From the NCBI GenBank assembly GCA_023379805.1, contig JAMCPI010000013.1, forward strand, positions 62,001 to 126,000: a stretch of DNA of 64,000 nucleotides, in the 5' to 3' direction. Position numbers and translations under genes: made by a program. The stretch is from Nitrososphaerota archaeon (GTDB lineage: Archaea > Thermoproteota > Nitrososphaeria > Nitrososphaerales > JACPRH01). The notes beneath the pieces were generated by a model. That model ran no database searches. It saw only the letters and a program-made list of their open reading frames with translations, and had not been told where the DNA came from. The first letter of the stretch is position 1. Each line of letters opens with the position of its first letter. Shown here in pieces: positions 41,766 through 50,515 of the stretch.

Positions 41766-42445
41766 GTGAGCAGAGAAGAAAGATGGTTGAGGCTGAGCCG
41801 ACCGAGATTTATGATGTTGAGCTAGAGGAGGATCTGCTTCAGACTAACCGTGACTTGGCTGAGGAGAACCGGAGGCTGCTAGCAAAATGCGGTGTAGATG
41901 CGATTGACATTATGGGTTGCATCGGCTCCGGGAAAACCACTTTAATTCATCAACTGGTAGGTCGGCTTAAAGATAGGCGGCGCATAGCTGTCTTCAAAGG
42001 CGATCTCACCACCACTATCGACACAGACATAATTGCTAGGCACGGAGTCGAAACTGTCCAGATAAACACTGGGAGGGAGTGTCATCTAGACGCTAATCTT
42101 GTTAGAAAGGCGCTTGCGAAAATCGATCTAGGCGGCATAGATCTTCTGTTTATCGAGAATGTTGGCAACCTGATTTGTCCGACGGATTTCCCGCTTGGTG
42201 CCCAGAAACGGCTGGTCGTGATCAGCGTGACTGAAGGCCCCTACATGGTGGTGAAGCATTCACGTACCTTTCTGGATGCGCACACAGTAGTGATCAACAA
42301 GCTGGATCTAGCTGAGGCGATGAAGGTTGACGCCGATCGGCTTGAAGCGGATGTTAAGCAGGTGAACTGTAACGCAGTGGTGGTGAAGACGATCTGCAGA
42401 GACGGAGTCGGCATCAATAGAGTCATTGAATCACTGGGTGTCTAG
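41762..42445 (+). CDS. hypB: HypB nickel-inserting GTPase
   Basis: The 227-residue GTPase has P-loop GCIGSGKTTLI, metal site region GRECHLDANLV with Cys/His, IENVGNLICP, and NKLDLAE (G4). The N-terminal CxxCGC high-affinity nickel motif of E. coli HypB is missing, as in many archaea. It works with HypA in nickel insertion. ATG 41762. Confidence 0.95.
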   Translation: MSEQRRKMVEAEPTEIYDVELEEDLLQTNRDLAEENRRLLAKCGVDAIDIMGCIGSGKTTLIHQLVGRLKDRRRIAVFKGDLTTTIDTDIIARHGVETVQINTGRECHLDANLVRKALAKIDLGGIDLLFIENVGNLICPTDFPLGAQKRLVVISVTEGPYMVVKHSRTFLDAHTVVINKLDLAEAMKVDADRLEADVKQVNCNAVVVKTICRDGVGINRVIESLGV

Positions 42446-42465
42446 GTAAGGGATAGTGTTCAAGG

Positions 42466-42837
42466 ATGCATGAGTACGCGACTGCCCGTCTGCTTGTTGA
42501 GACCGTTCTTAGAGAGGTTGAGCGGCGAAGCGCTAAATCCGTAACCGAAGTTCACTTGGTCATCGGCAACCTGACCTTTCTCTCGATTGAGCAGCTGCAA
42601 AACTCCTACAGCCTTATTGCGAAGGGTACTCCTGCTGAAGGTTCACACCTCATCGTCACGGAGAAGGAGGGGGTTGTGGAGTGCAGTGGATGCGGCTACC
42701 GTGGCCCGCTCAGCACGTTTAACGGCGCATCGTTTCTTTTCATAGTCCCAAGTCTCTGCTGTCCTCAGTGCGGAGACGCTGCAAAGATAGTTGCTGGGCG
42801 AGACTGCCTGTTGACGAAAATCCGGATGGAGGTTTAG
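42466..42837 (+). CDS. hypA: HypA nickel metallochaperone
   Basis: The 123-residue HypA has the N-terminal nickel-binding MHE and a zinc domain with CSGCG and CPQCG pairs (about 71-106). It partners HypB. ATG 42466 keeps His at position 2 as required. It is part of the same polycistron, 20 bp after hypB. Confidence 0.94.
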   Translation: MHEYATARLLVETVLREVERRSAKSVTEVHLVIGNLTFLSIEQLQNSYSLIAKGTPAEGSHLIVTEKEGVVECSGCGYRGPLSTFNGASFLFIVPSLCCPQCGDAAKIVAGRDCLLTKIRMEV

Positions 42838-42846
42838 CTAACGGAG

Positions 42847-43932
42847 ATGTTCAGGTTCAGAGATAGAGCGACAACCCAGAGAATCGTGAACAGGCTGAAG
42901 GAGATGAAGCTTAACATCCGCGTTATGCATGTCTGCGGAACCCAGCAGGACACCATCGTAAGACACGGACTTGATATTCTACTGAAGGAGTGCGGCGTCG
43001 AGATGCGGCAGGGGCCTGGTTGCCCAATCTGCATCACCCCTCCTGAAGAGTTCGAGGAGGCGGTGACGCTGGCTCGACAGGGCGTTACGGTCGCGGTTTA
43101 CGGTGATGCTTTGAAGGTGCGTGGAGTAACAGGTTCTCTGGCTGATGCTCGAACAGAAGGCTGCGATGTGAGAATTGTGTATAGCATCGAGGATGCGGTT
43201 AAGCTGGCTGAGCGGGTCAGCAACACTGTGGTGTTTATGGCCTTAGGCTTCGAGACCACTGCACCCAGCACCGCATCTATGCTGCTGAGGGGTTTGCCTG
43301 AGAACCTTCTGATTTTGAATTGTCACAGGTATGTTCCACCTGCGCTTCACGCGTTGCTTGAGATGGGTGAAATTGATTTGGACGGGTTGATTGAGCCTGG
43401 GCATGTCTCCACTATAATTGGGGTGAAGCCTTACGAGGAGATTCTGAGGAGGTACGGAGTTCCGCAGATAGTGGCGGGTTTTGAGCCGGTTGACATGCTC
43501 ATGGCGGTCTACCTGCTTGCGCGTCAAATCCAGCGGGGTGAGGCGCGTGTTGAGAATGAGTACAGCCGCACCGTGAAGTATGAGGGGAACCTGAAGGCTA
43601 TTGAGATGATGGATAAAGTGTTTGAACCGTTTGACTCGTCTTGGCGCGGCTTCGGAGTCATTCCGAAATCAGGGATGTCGTTGAAGCAGGAGTTCCAAAG
43701 CCATGATGCGAGACGGATCTACAAACAGGAGTTGAAGACCGCTGTTAAAGGTGAAGCTAAGCCGGCGGGATGCAGATGCGACGAGATCCTGAGAGGAATA
43801 ATCTATCCGCAGGAGTGCCCTTTGTTCAGCAGAGCGTGCACACCTGAAAACCCAGTGGGTCCATGTATGGTCTCGGCGGAAGGCTCATGCAGCATCGGAT
43901 ACAAATACGGCGGAAGATCGTCTAAAGAGTAA
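42847..43932 (+). CDS. hypD: HypD Fe-cyanide assembly scaffold
   Basis: The 361-residue Fe-S protein receives cyanide from HypE and, with HypC, builds Fe(CN)2CO. Conserved parts: MHVCGTQQDTIVRHGL, GPGCPICITP, LGFETTAPSTA, NCHRYVPPAL, EPGHVSTIIG, and the C-terminal cluster Cys residues (GCRCDEIL, QECPLF, RACTP). The usually invariant CGTH reads CGTQ here, so the His next to the active Cys is replaced by Gln. It ends exactly where convergent hypE ends. Confidence 0.94.
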   Translation: MFRFRDRATTQRIVNRLKEMKLNIRVMHVCGTQQDTIVRHGLDILLKECGVEMRQGPGCPICITPPEEFEEAVTLARQGVTVAVYGDALKVRGVTGSLADARTEGCDVRIVYSIEDAVKLAERVSNTVVFMALGFETTAPSTASMLLRGLPENLLILNCHRYVPPALHALLEMGEIDLDGLIEPGHVSTIIGVKPYEEILRRYGVPQIVAGFEPVDMLMAVYLLARQIQRGEARVENEYSRTVKYEGNLKAIEMMDKVFEPFDSSWRGFGVIPKSGMSLKQEFQSHDARRIYKQELKTAVKGEAKPAGCRCDEILRGIIYPQECPLFSRACTPENPVGPCMVSAEGSCSIGYKYGGRSSKE

Positions 43933-44979
43933 TCAGCAGATTCGGGGAACTGGATCACCCGCAGGTGGCGGCAGGATGCGTCTCCCTCCGACCCCTGTCT
44001 CAAGAACAACCTCTTTGAAATCTTCAGTGGCTTCGCCGACGATCTCTGCTTCTCTTCCAGCCTCGGTTTCTCTAAGCCTGTTGAGACACTCTTCAGCCTT
44101 TTCCGCTATTACGCCGATGATGATTTTTCCTTCGTTTCCGATGTCGAGAGGGTCGATGCCGAGCATTTCGCAGGCTGATCTGACACCTTCGTGTATTGGA
44201 ATTCTTTCCTCATGCAGGAGTATTCCGACACGTGATTTTTCGCTCCACTCGTTAATCGCGTTGGAGAGTCCTCCTCGGGTGGGATCTTTCATGCTGACTA
44301 TTCCACCGATTTCAAGAATGCTCGCTATGACTTTGTTCAGTGGTCTGACATCTGAGGTGATGTTGCTGGCGAAGCCGTAGCCTTCGCGGGATGCGAGGAC
44401 TGCAACACCGTGGTCACCGACTGCGCCGGAGAGAATTATCTTGTCACCCGGCTTAAGGTTACTGTCCAGTAGCCATCGGGAGTTGAGTTCGCGATGTCGC
44501 CTGACTTCCTGCAGGTTCTGCTCAAGCAGGCCTGTTCTCCGCCCGACTCCGGAGGTGTTGACGACGAACCTCTCAAGCTTCCCCCTCTCCATAACCTTCG
44601 TGTCACCCGTAACCACGAACACGCCGGCCTCATGACAGGTATCAGTCATGCTCTGCAAGATTCTGTCCAAATCCGATATCTCAAACCCCTCCTCGATGAT
44701 GAAGCCGGCGGCCAAAGCGAAAGGCTCCGCGCCCATCACCGCAATATCGTTAACAGTGCCTGAAATTGAGAGCCTACCAATATCTCCGCCGGGAAAGAAA
44801 AGAGGCTTCACAGTATGAGAATCAGACTTCAAGACAGTGCCATCAACAACAGCGGCGTCATCAAGAGCCTCAAGAGGAACCTCCACACCGCTTCCACCAA
44901 GATACCTCAGAATATGCTGCTTCACCAACCCCTGCATGACGAGGCCACCAGCACCATGAGACACCGAAATCCTGCTCAA
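43933..44979 (-). CDS. hypE: HypE, carbamoyl dehydratase
   Basis: The 348-residue AIR-synthetase-fold protein dehydrates its C-terminal thiocarbamoyl Cys to thiocyanate. The C-terminal PRIC with terminal Cys is present. Upstream are LDDAAVVDGTVLKSDSHTV, GRLSISGTVNDIAVMGAEP and SMKDPTRGGLSNAINEW (nucleotide-binding). It starts at TTG 44979. It lies on the opposite strand to the other hyp genes, with no base between its stop and that of hypD, so it must have its own promoter. Confidence 0.95.
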   Translation of the reverse strand: MSRISVSHGAGGLVMQGLVKQHILRYLGGSGVEVPLEALDDAAVVDGTVLKSDSHTVKPLFFPGGDIGRLSISGTVNDIAVMGAEPFALAAGFIIEEGFEISDLDRILQSMTDTCHEAGVFVVTGDTKVMERGKLERFVVNTSGVGRRTGLLEQNLQEVRRHRELNSRWLLDSNLKPGDKIILSGAVGDHGVAVLASREGYGFASNITSDVRPLNKVIASILEIGGIVSMKDPTRGGLSNAINEWSEKSRVGILLHEERIPIHEGVRSACEMLGIDPLDIGNEGKIIIGVIAEKAEECLNRLRETEAGREAEIVGEATEDFKEVVLETGVGGRRILPPPAGDPVPRIC

Positions 44980-45016
44980 ACACAGTCACAAGACTACTAG
45001 CTACTTTTTACCACAA

Positions 45017-45289
45017 GTGAAGCATAAGCCTTCTCATTTGACAATACTCGCAGCTGCAACAAATAACCGAATAGCGCGAATGAATGGCACACTCAGAGAG
45101 CGTGTTAAAGTTCAGCGAGGATGGAAGAAGATGAGTACGCCACTCGCAGAAGGCCAAAGAATACAGTATAATTTTGTCAAGCCACATATGGCCTTAGAGG
45201 GACAAACACCCGCAGACGTGGCAGGCATAGGTGTGAATGGTAAAGACAAATGGGCTGAGCTTCTAAAGAAAAGTATCCAGAACAGTTAA
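45017..45289 (+). pseudogene. IS transposase 3' remnant (DDE family)
   Basis: The frame encodes the C-terminal part of an archaeal IS6/IS240-like DDE transposase. It reads NNRIARMNGTLRERVKVQRG, then YNFVKPHMALEGQTPADVAG. Family members have NRIERMNGT at this point, Glu being the third catalytic residue; here it is Ala. The first two Asp regions are missing, so this is a dead remnant. It lies just upstream of hypE and before an unrelated membrane protein. Confidence 0.8.
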
Positions 45290-45320
45290 TAATTTGGCGT
45301 AGATGGGTGATTAGAGTGAT

Positions 45321-45914
45321 TTGCCATCTAAGAGAGATGAGGAACATCCATTTTACATATATGAGCACGAACTTCAAAGTAATTTAAGGGAAGAACGAAA
45401 TACACGTCTAGTTACGCTTCACTCTATTCTAATATCAGGCTCGCTTGTGGCAGTTAGTGTTGCACTAGCTAAAGATACTAGTGTTATCGGCAAACTGCTC
45501 ACGTTTGGAATTTCTGCATTTCTAATGGTTGTAGCTCTATTCACCCATGTAACTGTGCTAGACCAAGATTACGCAGCCCGTGAAATAATAAGAGATATTG
45601 AGAGGAATAAACTCCATGTGTATTGGTACGGCTCATTCAAATCAAAAGAAAGGAAACATAAAGAGGAGCGCGCTCTGATTAAGTATCTGGTACCCAAATA
45701 TGAGAAACTCCACCCGGGTCACATATGGATCGCAATGATATTGATGATGCTAGCTATATACAGCGCTGGATTCACTATGTTACTTATTCGGCATTTTTGG
45801 TCGGAAACATTAACATTCTTAGCGTTGACATTTGCCCCGATAGTCACTTTCTTCATATTTTATCTGGTGACGGCATTGCTAGTCATTAAAGAAGCGAAAA
45901 AAGAGGACGGCTGA
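45321..45914 (+). CDS. four-helix membrane protein of unknown function
   Basis: The 197-residue protein has an acidic/basic N-terminus and two close hydrophobic helices (about 32-52 and 55-76). A cytoplasmic basic loop (YWYGSFKSKERKHKEERALI) and two more helices (about 134-155 and 162-185) follow, and the tail is KEAKKEDG. The 2+2 arrangement with a central soluble loop recalls SLATT/DUF-type accessory membrane proteins, but I cannot assign a family. TTG 45321. Codons are AT-richer than the following ribosomal gene, and it lies next to an IS remnant, so it is likely accessory. Confidence 0.6.
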   Translation: MPSKRDEEHPFYIYEHELQSNLREERNTRLVTLHSILISGSLVAVSVALAKDTSVIGKLLTFGISAFLMVVALFTHVTVLDQDYAAREIIRDIERNKLHVYWYGSFKSKERKHKEERALIKYLVPKYEKLHPGHIWIAMILMMLAIYSAGFTMLLIRHFWSETLTFLALTFAPIVTFFIFYLVTALLVIKEAKKEDG

Positions 45915-46000
45915 ATTTATCACCCGAAGATGTAGCAGCACCCTCGCGGTGGGCTAAATATTTAATAGATGAATGGGTGGCAGAGTGCGGTTGATTTCCA

Positions 46001-46456
46001 GTGGCCAAGTCTAAGCTGATAGTTGCTGATCCCGGAACAGGCAAGTCTACTATGTATGAGTTGAGTGATGATCAATTCAGAGCTTTTCGAGGATTGAAGA
46101 TAGGTAGTGAGATTGAGGGATCAACGGTTGGCGTAGAGGGCAAGATCAAGATTACAGGTGGAAGCGACAGCGCTGGCTTTCCGATGCGGCAGGATGTTCA
46201 GGGTGGCGTCAAGAAATATGCGCTCTTAACGAGAGGAATTGGCTTCAAAAGTAAAGAGGAGGGTAAGAAGAAGCGCAAGATGGTCAGAGGAAACACAATC
46301 ACTGAGGACATCTATCAAATCAACTCCGTCTTGGTCGGTGCGCAGAAGAAGAAGGAGCCCGCTAAGAAGGCTGAGGAGACGAAGGCTGAAGCAGCAGCAC
46401 CTGCTGAGAAGCCCGCTAAGACGCCCAGTAAAGAAGCCGCCGAGAAGAAGAGCTAG
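46001..46456 (+). CDS. rps6e: small ribosomal subunit protein eS6
   Basis: The 151-residue protein starts at GTG 46001 and has the eS6 core: LIVADPGTGKSTMYEL, LKIGSEIEG, ITGGSDSAGFPMRQDV and KKRKMVRGNTITEDIYQIN. A Lys/Ala/Glu-rich tail (about 122-151, AEETKAEAAAPAEKPAK) is extra. It opens the eS6-aIF2-gamma-PIN-Rpo7 block, conserved in archaea. Confidence 0.94.
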   Translation: MAKSKLIVADPGTGKSTMYELSDDQFRAFRGLKIGSEIEGSTVGVEGKIKITGGSDSAGFPMRQDVQGGVKKYALLTRGIGFKSKEEGKKKRKMVRGNTITEDIYQINSVLVGAQKKKEPAKKAEETKAEAAAPAEKPAKTPSKEAAEKKS

Positions 46457-46543
46457 CTAACCCGCCTGCTAGCCAGCAAAAAAGCGTTTTTTCGCTTCTG
46501 CTCCCGTAATATTAAATACCCCTGAATTCCGTGTGAATTCTAT

Positions 46544-47803
46544 ATGGCGTCAAGAGCGGAGACTCAATCTTTGAAACGCGTTATACCGCGGCAGCCAGAG
46601 GTCAACATCGGCACTGTTGGTCACGTAGACCACGGTAAGACGACGCTTGTGAAAGGCATCACCGGCATCTGGACCTCTGAGCATAGTGAAGAGCTCCGAC
46701 GAGGCATCACAATTAAGGTGGGTTACGCGGACGCGGCTTTTTACCGCTGCGTCGGGTGTCCTCCCCCTACCTGTTACACAGCCACCGACACCTGCCCTAA
46801 ATGCGGTGAGAAGGCTGAGCTTCTCAGAGTAGTCAGCTTCGTAGACACCCCCGGCCACGAGAGTCTAATGGCGATTATGCTTTCAGGCGCCGCCGTCATG
46901 AACGGCGCTATCCTCACCATCGCGGCTAACGAGCCTGTTCCACAGCCTCAGACTAGGGAACATCTGCTTGCGCTGCAGATGCTCGGCATGAAGCATATAG
47001 TTATCGCTCAGAACAAGCTGGATCTGGTCGATGACCGCGGTGCTGAGCGGAACTATCAGGAGATCAAACGGTTCGTTAAAGGAACTGTAGCTGAGGATGC
47101 TCCGATTATCCCGGTTTCCGGTCAGCATAAACTCAACATTGACGCGTTAATAGGCGCTATTCAAGAGTATATTCCTACGCCGAAGCGGCATCCTGAAGCG
47201 AAGCCGTTGATGCAGACCCTCCGCTCCTTCGATGTTAACCGTCCCGGGATGCTCATCCCTGAGCTCAGAGGCGGTGTCGTGGGGGGCACCCTGACGCAGG
47301 GCGAGTTCAAGGTGGGTGACGAAGTTGAGATTGTGCCGGGGCTTGCTGATGAGAAGAGCGGCAAATACTCACCGATACGCACCGAAATCATCAGCATAGG
47401 AACAAGCGCAGGTCTAGTTGACAAGGTTGGCCCAGGCGGTCTTGTTGCACTGGGCACTAAACTCGATCCTGCTTTAACCCGCGCAGATGCTCTTCTCGGC
47501 TCAGTTATCGGGCTGCCTGATGAGCTTCCGCCGGTTCACACAGTTGCTGCACTTGAAACTCAGCTCTTCAAGACGGCTGTAGGTGCACCTGATATGGTGA
47601 AGGTTGAGCCTATCAGGCCCGGTGAAGCATTAAGGCTTAACGTGGGAACCGGAGTTACGCTCGGTCCAGTTAAATCGGTTAAAGGGACTCGTATCGAGGT
47701 GGAGCTTAAGCGCCCTGTCTGCGCTGCGCAGGGAAGCAGAGTAGCGTTAACGCGGCGAATCGGTGACAGATGGCGATTAATCGGCTCAGGAACCATCCTC
47801 TAA
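46544..47803 (+). CDS. eif2g: translation initiation factor aIF2 gamma
   Basis: The 419-residue GTPase carries initiator tRNA to the ribosome. G1 GHVDHGKTTLVKGITG, an inserted zinc knuckle (CVGCPPPTCY...CPKCG), G3 DTPGHESLM, and G4 NKLDLV. Domains II and III follow with PGMLIPELRGGVVGGTL and the ending RIGDRWRLIGSGTI. ATG 46544. The PIN gene follows after 17 bp. Confidence 0.96.
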   Translation: MASRAETQSLKRVIPRQPEVNIGTVGHVDHGKTTLVKGITGIWTSEHSEELRRGITIKVGYADAAFYRCVGCPPPTCYTATDTCPKCGEKAELLRVVSFVDTPGHESLMAIMLSGAAVMNGAILTIAANEPVPQPQTREHLLALQMLGMKHIVIAQNKLDLVDDRGAERNYQEIKRFVKGTVAEDAPIIPVSGQHKLNIDALIGAIQEYIPTPKRHPEAKPLMQTLRSFDVNRPGMLIPELRGGVVGGTLTQGEFKVGDEVEIVPGLADEKSGKYSPIRTEIISIGTSAGLVDKVGPGGLVALGTKLDPALTRADALLGSVIGLPDELPPVHTVAALETQLFKTAVGAPDMVKVEPIRPGEALRLNVGTGVTLGPVKSVKGTRIEVELKRPVCAAQGSRVALTRRIGDRWRLIGSGTIL

Positions 47804-47820
47804 CAACAACGTAGCAGCGA

Positions 47821-48237
47821 TTGAAAGTTCTAGCAGTAAGTAGTCGAACTGGAATGGCGGTTGATCTTCTTCTCGACTCAAGCTTCCTGATCTTTCTAGT
47901 AGAAACGCCGTCAGGTGGCTTCGCCGAGGTTGAAGACAAGCTTGGAAAAGTTGGACCAGTAGTTCTCACCTCGGTTGTTGAAGAGCTGCGCAGAATCGCC
48001 GATCGAGCAGCAGCTAAACGAGCCAAAGCTGCTGCCCGGGCTCTTGATTACGCGTCAGGTTTGAGGATAGTTCACTATAGTGGTTCTGGTGGTGTGGATG
48101 ATCAGATTCTTCAGTACGCGAAGTCGAGTGGGGCGGCTGTGGCGACCTTGGACGCTGAGCTGCGGCGTAGGTTAAGGGCTGCAGGGGTTGTTGTTGTGAC
48201 TTTGAGCGGTAACCGTTTAGTGGCTGAAGGCCGGTAA
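47821..48237 (+). CDS. PIN-domain ribonuclease-like protein
   Basis: The 138-residue PIN domain has acidic residues at the expected places: LLLDSSFLIFL, TSVVEELRRIAD, GVDDQILQYA and VATLDAEL. Between aIF2-gamma and rpo7 this is a conserved archaeal gene related to the Fcf1/Utp24 branch that processes pre-rRNA. It is therefore more likely a housekeeping nuclease than a toxin (inference from context). TTG 47821 is the nominal start. Confidence 0.85.
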   Translation: MKVLAVSSRTGMAVDLLLDSSFLIFLVETPSGGFAEVEDKLGKVGPVVLTSVVEELRRIADRAAAKRAKAAARALDYASGLRIVHYSGSGGVDDQILQYAKSSGAAVATLDAELRRRLRAAGVVVVTLSGNRLVAEGR

Positions 48238-48319
48238 GCGACAATGCTGACGATATGCTTTTAGAACAAAAGGTTCTTAACTATACATATAAAGACCCCC
48301 CTTTATAGAGGCTGTTTGC

Positions 48320-48985
48320 ATGTTTCAGATAGCTAGTATGAGTGATGTTATTCGGGTTTCCCCGGAGAAGTTTGGAAGCCCCTTGAGAGATGTTGCTCTT
48401 GAAGTTTTGAAGTCAAAGTATGAGAGCACTATCAGCCCCGAGATGGGTTACATTATCCTGATTACAGACGTGGGTGTCGAGAAGGTCGGCAAAATTATTC
48501 CGGGCGACGGTGCTAGGTACCATAAGGTTGACTTCACCGCCCTGTCCTTCTACCCTATGCTTCAGGAGATCGTTGAAGGCGAGGTTGTTGAAATCACCGA
48601 TTTCGGCGCCTTCGTCAGACTCGGCCCGGCTGATGCGCTGCTACACCTTTCACAGATCACCGATGATTATTTGACAAGCGACGTGAAGCAGGGTATTATC
48701 CTCGCAAGCCAAACTAAACGCACCTTGAAGGTGGGTTCAAAGGTCAGAGTCAGAATCACAGCTATAAGCCTAGGCCGCGGAGTATCAATGGGCAAAATCG
48801 GAGTTACCTGCAGACAACCCTTCCTAGGCGCCTTAGAGTGGATTGAGGAGGATATCGCCAAAACTAGGAAAGGCGGCGCTCCACCGGGAAAACAACCTAA
48901 AGAAACTAAGGAGCCTGAAAAGCCATCTAAAGAAGCGAAGGAACACACGGAACATAAAGGACACAAGGAACACCCGTCAAAATAA
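48320..48985 (+). CDS. rpoE: RNA polymerase subunit E' (Rpo7)
   Basis: The 221-residue homologue of Rpb7 has the N-terminal tip domain (DVIRVSPEKFGSPLRDVALE) and an S1/OB RNA-binding domain (VVEITDFGAFVRLGPADALLH through GVSMGKIGVTCRQP). It forms the polymerase stalk with Rpo4. A Lys/Glu-rich tail (about 188-221) is an extension. ATG 48320. Spt4 follows directly. Confidence 0.94.
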   Translation: MFQIASMSDVIRVSPEKFGSPLRDVALEVLKSKYESTISPEMGYIILITDVGVEKVGKIIPGDGARYHKVDFTALSFYPMLQEIVEGEVVEITDFGAFVRLGPADALLHLSQITDDYLTSDVKQGIILASQTKRTLKVGSKVRVRITAISLGRGVSMGKIGVTCRQPFLGALEWIEEDIAKTRKGGAPPGKQPKETKEPEKPSKEAKEHTEHKGHKEHPSK

Positions 48986-49012
48986 GTATGTAGGTAGGTC
49001 TGTGAAGAAAAA

Positions 49013-49201
49013 ATGCCTAGAGAATACGCCTGTAGAAAATGTAAAAGCCTCACCAGCGGAAAGGTCTGCCCTATCTGCGGATCCACTAATCTAAGCGCTG
49101 AATGGAGCGGGCTCGTCGTAATCCTAGACCCCGAGAAATCGGATATAGCACGATCACTCACCATTACAAAGCCCGGACGATACGCACTCAGAGTCAGTTA
49201 A
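49013..49201 (+). CDS. spt4: transcription elongation factor Spt4 (RpoE'')
   Basis: The 62-residue zinc protein has YACRKCKSLT and KVCPICGSTNLSAEWSGLVV, giving two CxxC pairs. It partners Spt5 as the archaeal elongation clamp. ATG 49013, 27 bp after rpo7. Confidence 0.93.
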   Translation: MPREYACRKCKSLTSGKVCPICGSTNLSAEWSGLVVILDPEKSDIARSLTITKPGRYALRVS

Positions 49202-49288
49202 CTAACTGACTGAATAAACACCATACTCTCGGCTCACTTGCCTATCCTGTAAAACAAAACTAGTGTTTCTTCGGTAACGCTGAAATAG

Positions 49289-49834
49289 ATGCGGGCATCC
49301 GGCATTATCGATCGCTTGCCTAGCTACATTCTTCCAGCTGATCTTAGAAGGCGGTTGAAGCGTCCGCTCGGTCATCTTATTCGAAGTCAAGATGTAACTC
49401 GGGAAAAGCTCTTACCTGATATTCAATCCGGCTTACTCACTGTTACAGTCGGCGACGCAACTACTGAGAAGCTTCTTTCACTCGGCTTCACACCGGATGT
49501 CGAGATAGTTGATAGTCGAGAGATGCGGAGAGATCGAGATCCACCGGCTTCAAAGTATCGCGGAATAATACGGGCTTCTAATCCAGCTGGCTGCCTAACT
49601 GATGAGGCGCTTCAAGCCGTCTCTGAGGCGTTGAGGTCGGAGAAGCCTGTTCGCATCTGGGTTAAAGGGGAAGAGGATCTGATGGCGCTGCCTGTTCTAG
49701 CATTATATCCTAACGGTACAACGGTCTTGTACGGTCAGCCTAAACAGGGCTTAGTTGTGCTACGTATAGATGAGGATATTCGGGGGGTTGCGCGCTCGCT
49801 TCTCAGTAAAATGGGTGTCCCTTCACTCGACTAG
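49289..49834 (+). CDS. GTP-dependent dephospho-CoA kinase (DUF359)
   Basis: The 181-residue protein matches the archaeal DUF359 kinase completing coenzyme A synthesis. Seen are LTVTVGDATTEKLLSLGFTP, EIVDSREMRRDRDP, RASNPAGCLTDEAL, VKGEEDLMALPVLALYPNGT and VLYGQPKQGLVV. It is usually located, as here, between spt4 and eS24. ATG 49289. Confidence 0.92.
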   Translation: MRASGIIDRLPSYILPADLRRRLKRPLGHLIRSQDVTREKLLPDIQSGLLTVTVGDATTEKLLSLGFTPDVEIVDSREMRRDRDPPASKYRGIIRASNPAGCLTDEALQAVSEALRSEKPVRIWVKGEEDLMALPVLALYPNGTTVLYGQPKQGLVVLRIDEDIRGVARSLLSKMGVPSLD

Positions 49835-50011
49835 ATTGGGAACACTTGCGTTGTTTGTTACATGCTCTGCCAACCCATATCGGCTCTTACATGAATTAGT
49901 ATATCATTCATAAATCCTGTACTCTGCTTGACGATAATCTAAGACATATAGGCGGCGTTGCTTGCCATCATCTTTTTATGAATCTATCGAGTAATGCATC
50001 GGGATAATCAA

Positions 50012-50401
50012 ATGTCTGAGCATAATATCTTCATCTGGAATGAACTCGTAACTACAGATCAGGAAGTATGTGGCAAATTTTACAGTCAGCTTTTTGGTTG
50101 GGAGCGGAAAGAGGTAGATGCTGGTCCTCAGTTGGGGCGGTATACGATTTTCCAGCGCAACGGCAAGGATGTTGCTGGCATGATGAACCCCGCTATAGAA
50201 CACACTCAGAAGCTAGGAACCCGCTGGTACGCGTACGTATCAGTAGATAACATTGACACATACATCACGCGTGCTAAAGAATTAGGTGGTGCGCTCATCG
50301 CTGGTCCGGATGACATCCCAGAAGTTGGTCGAGTATGCCTCATAGCCGATCCTAAGAAAGCGCTCATTCTCTTAATGCAACCCGCAACAGCCCCAAAATA
50401 G
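50012..50401 (+). CDS. VOC-fold (glyoxalase/bleomycin resistance-like) protein
   Basis: The roughly 129-residue protein has two beta-alpha-beta-beta-beta units. The first begins HNIFIWNELVTTDQEVCGKF and continues YSQLFGWERKEVD; the second is WYAYVSVDNIDTYITRAKEL with GGALIAGPDDIPEVGR. It resembles the predicted enzymes of the VOC superfamily close to Actinobacterial 27-kDa antigen types. The TATA-like stretch at about 49973-49981 favours ATG 50012 over 49994. It interrupts the usual DUF359-eS24 adjacency, suggesting later insertion. Substrate unknown. Confidence 0.85.
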   Translation: MSEHNIFIWNELVTTDQEVCGKFYSQLFGWERKEVDAGPQLGRYTIFQRNGKDVAGMMNPAIEHTQKLGTRWYAYVSVDNIDTYITRAKELGGALIAGPDDIPEVGRVCLIADPKKALILLMQPATAPK

Positions 50402-50515
50402 AAAGGTTACCATCAGCTGGTATAAGTGACGTTTCACCGGTGCAAAGGAGTTAACGGAATCCTGATTGGGTAATGTATTAATATCTGCGTTCTTTCGGGG
50501 TTTCAGCGATATAAA

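Noticed and set aside
47821-48237. PIN gene as a VapC toxin
   Set aside because: No antitoxin is adjacent, and the position between aIF2-gamma and rpo7 is the conserved place of a housekeeping PIN protein.
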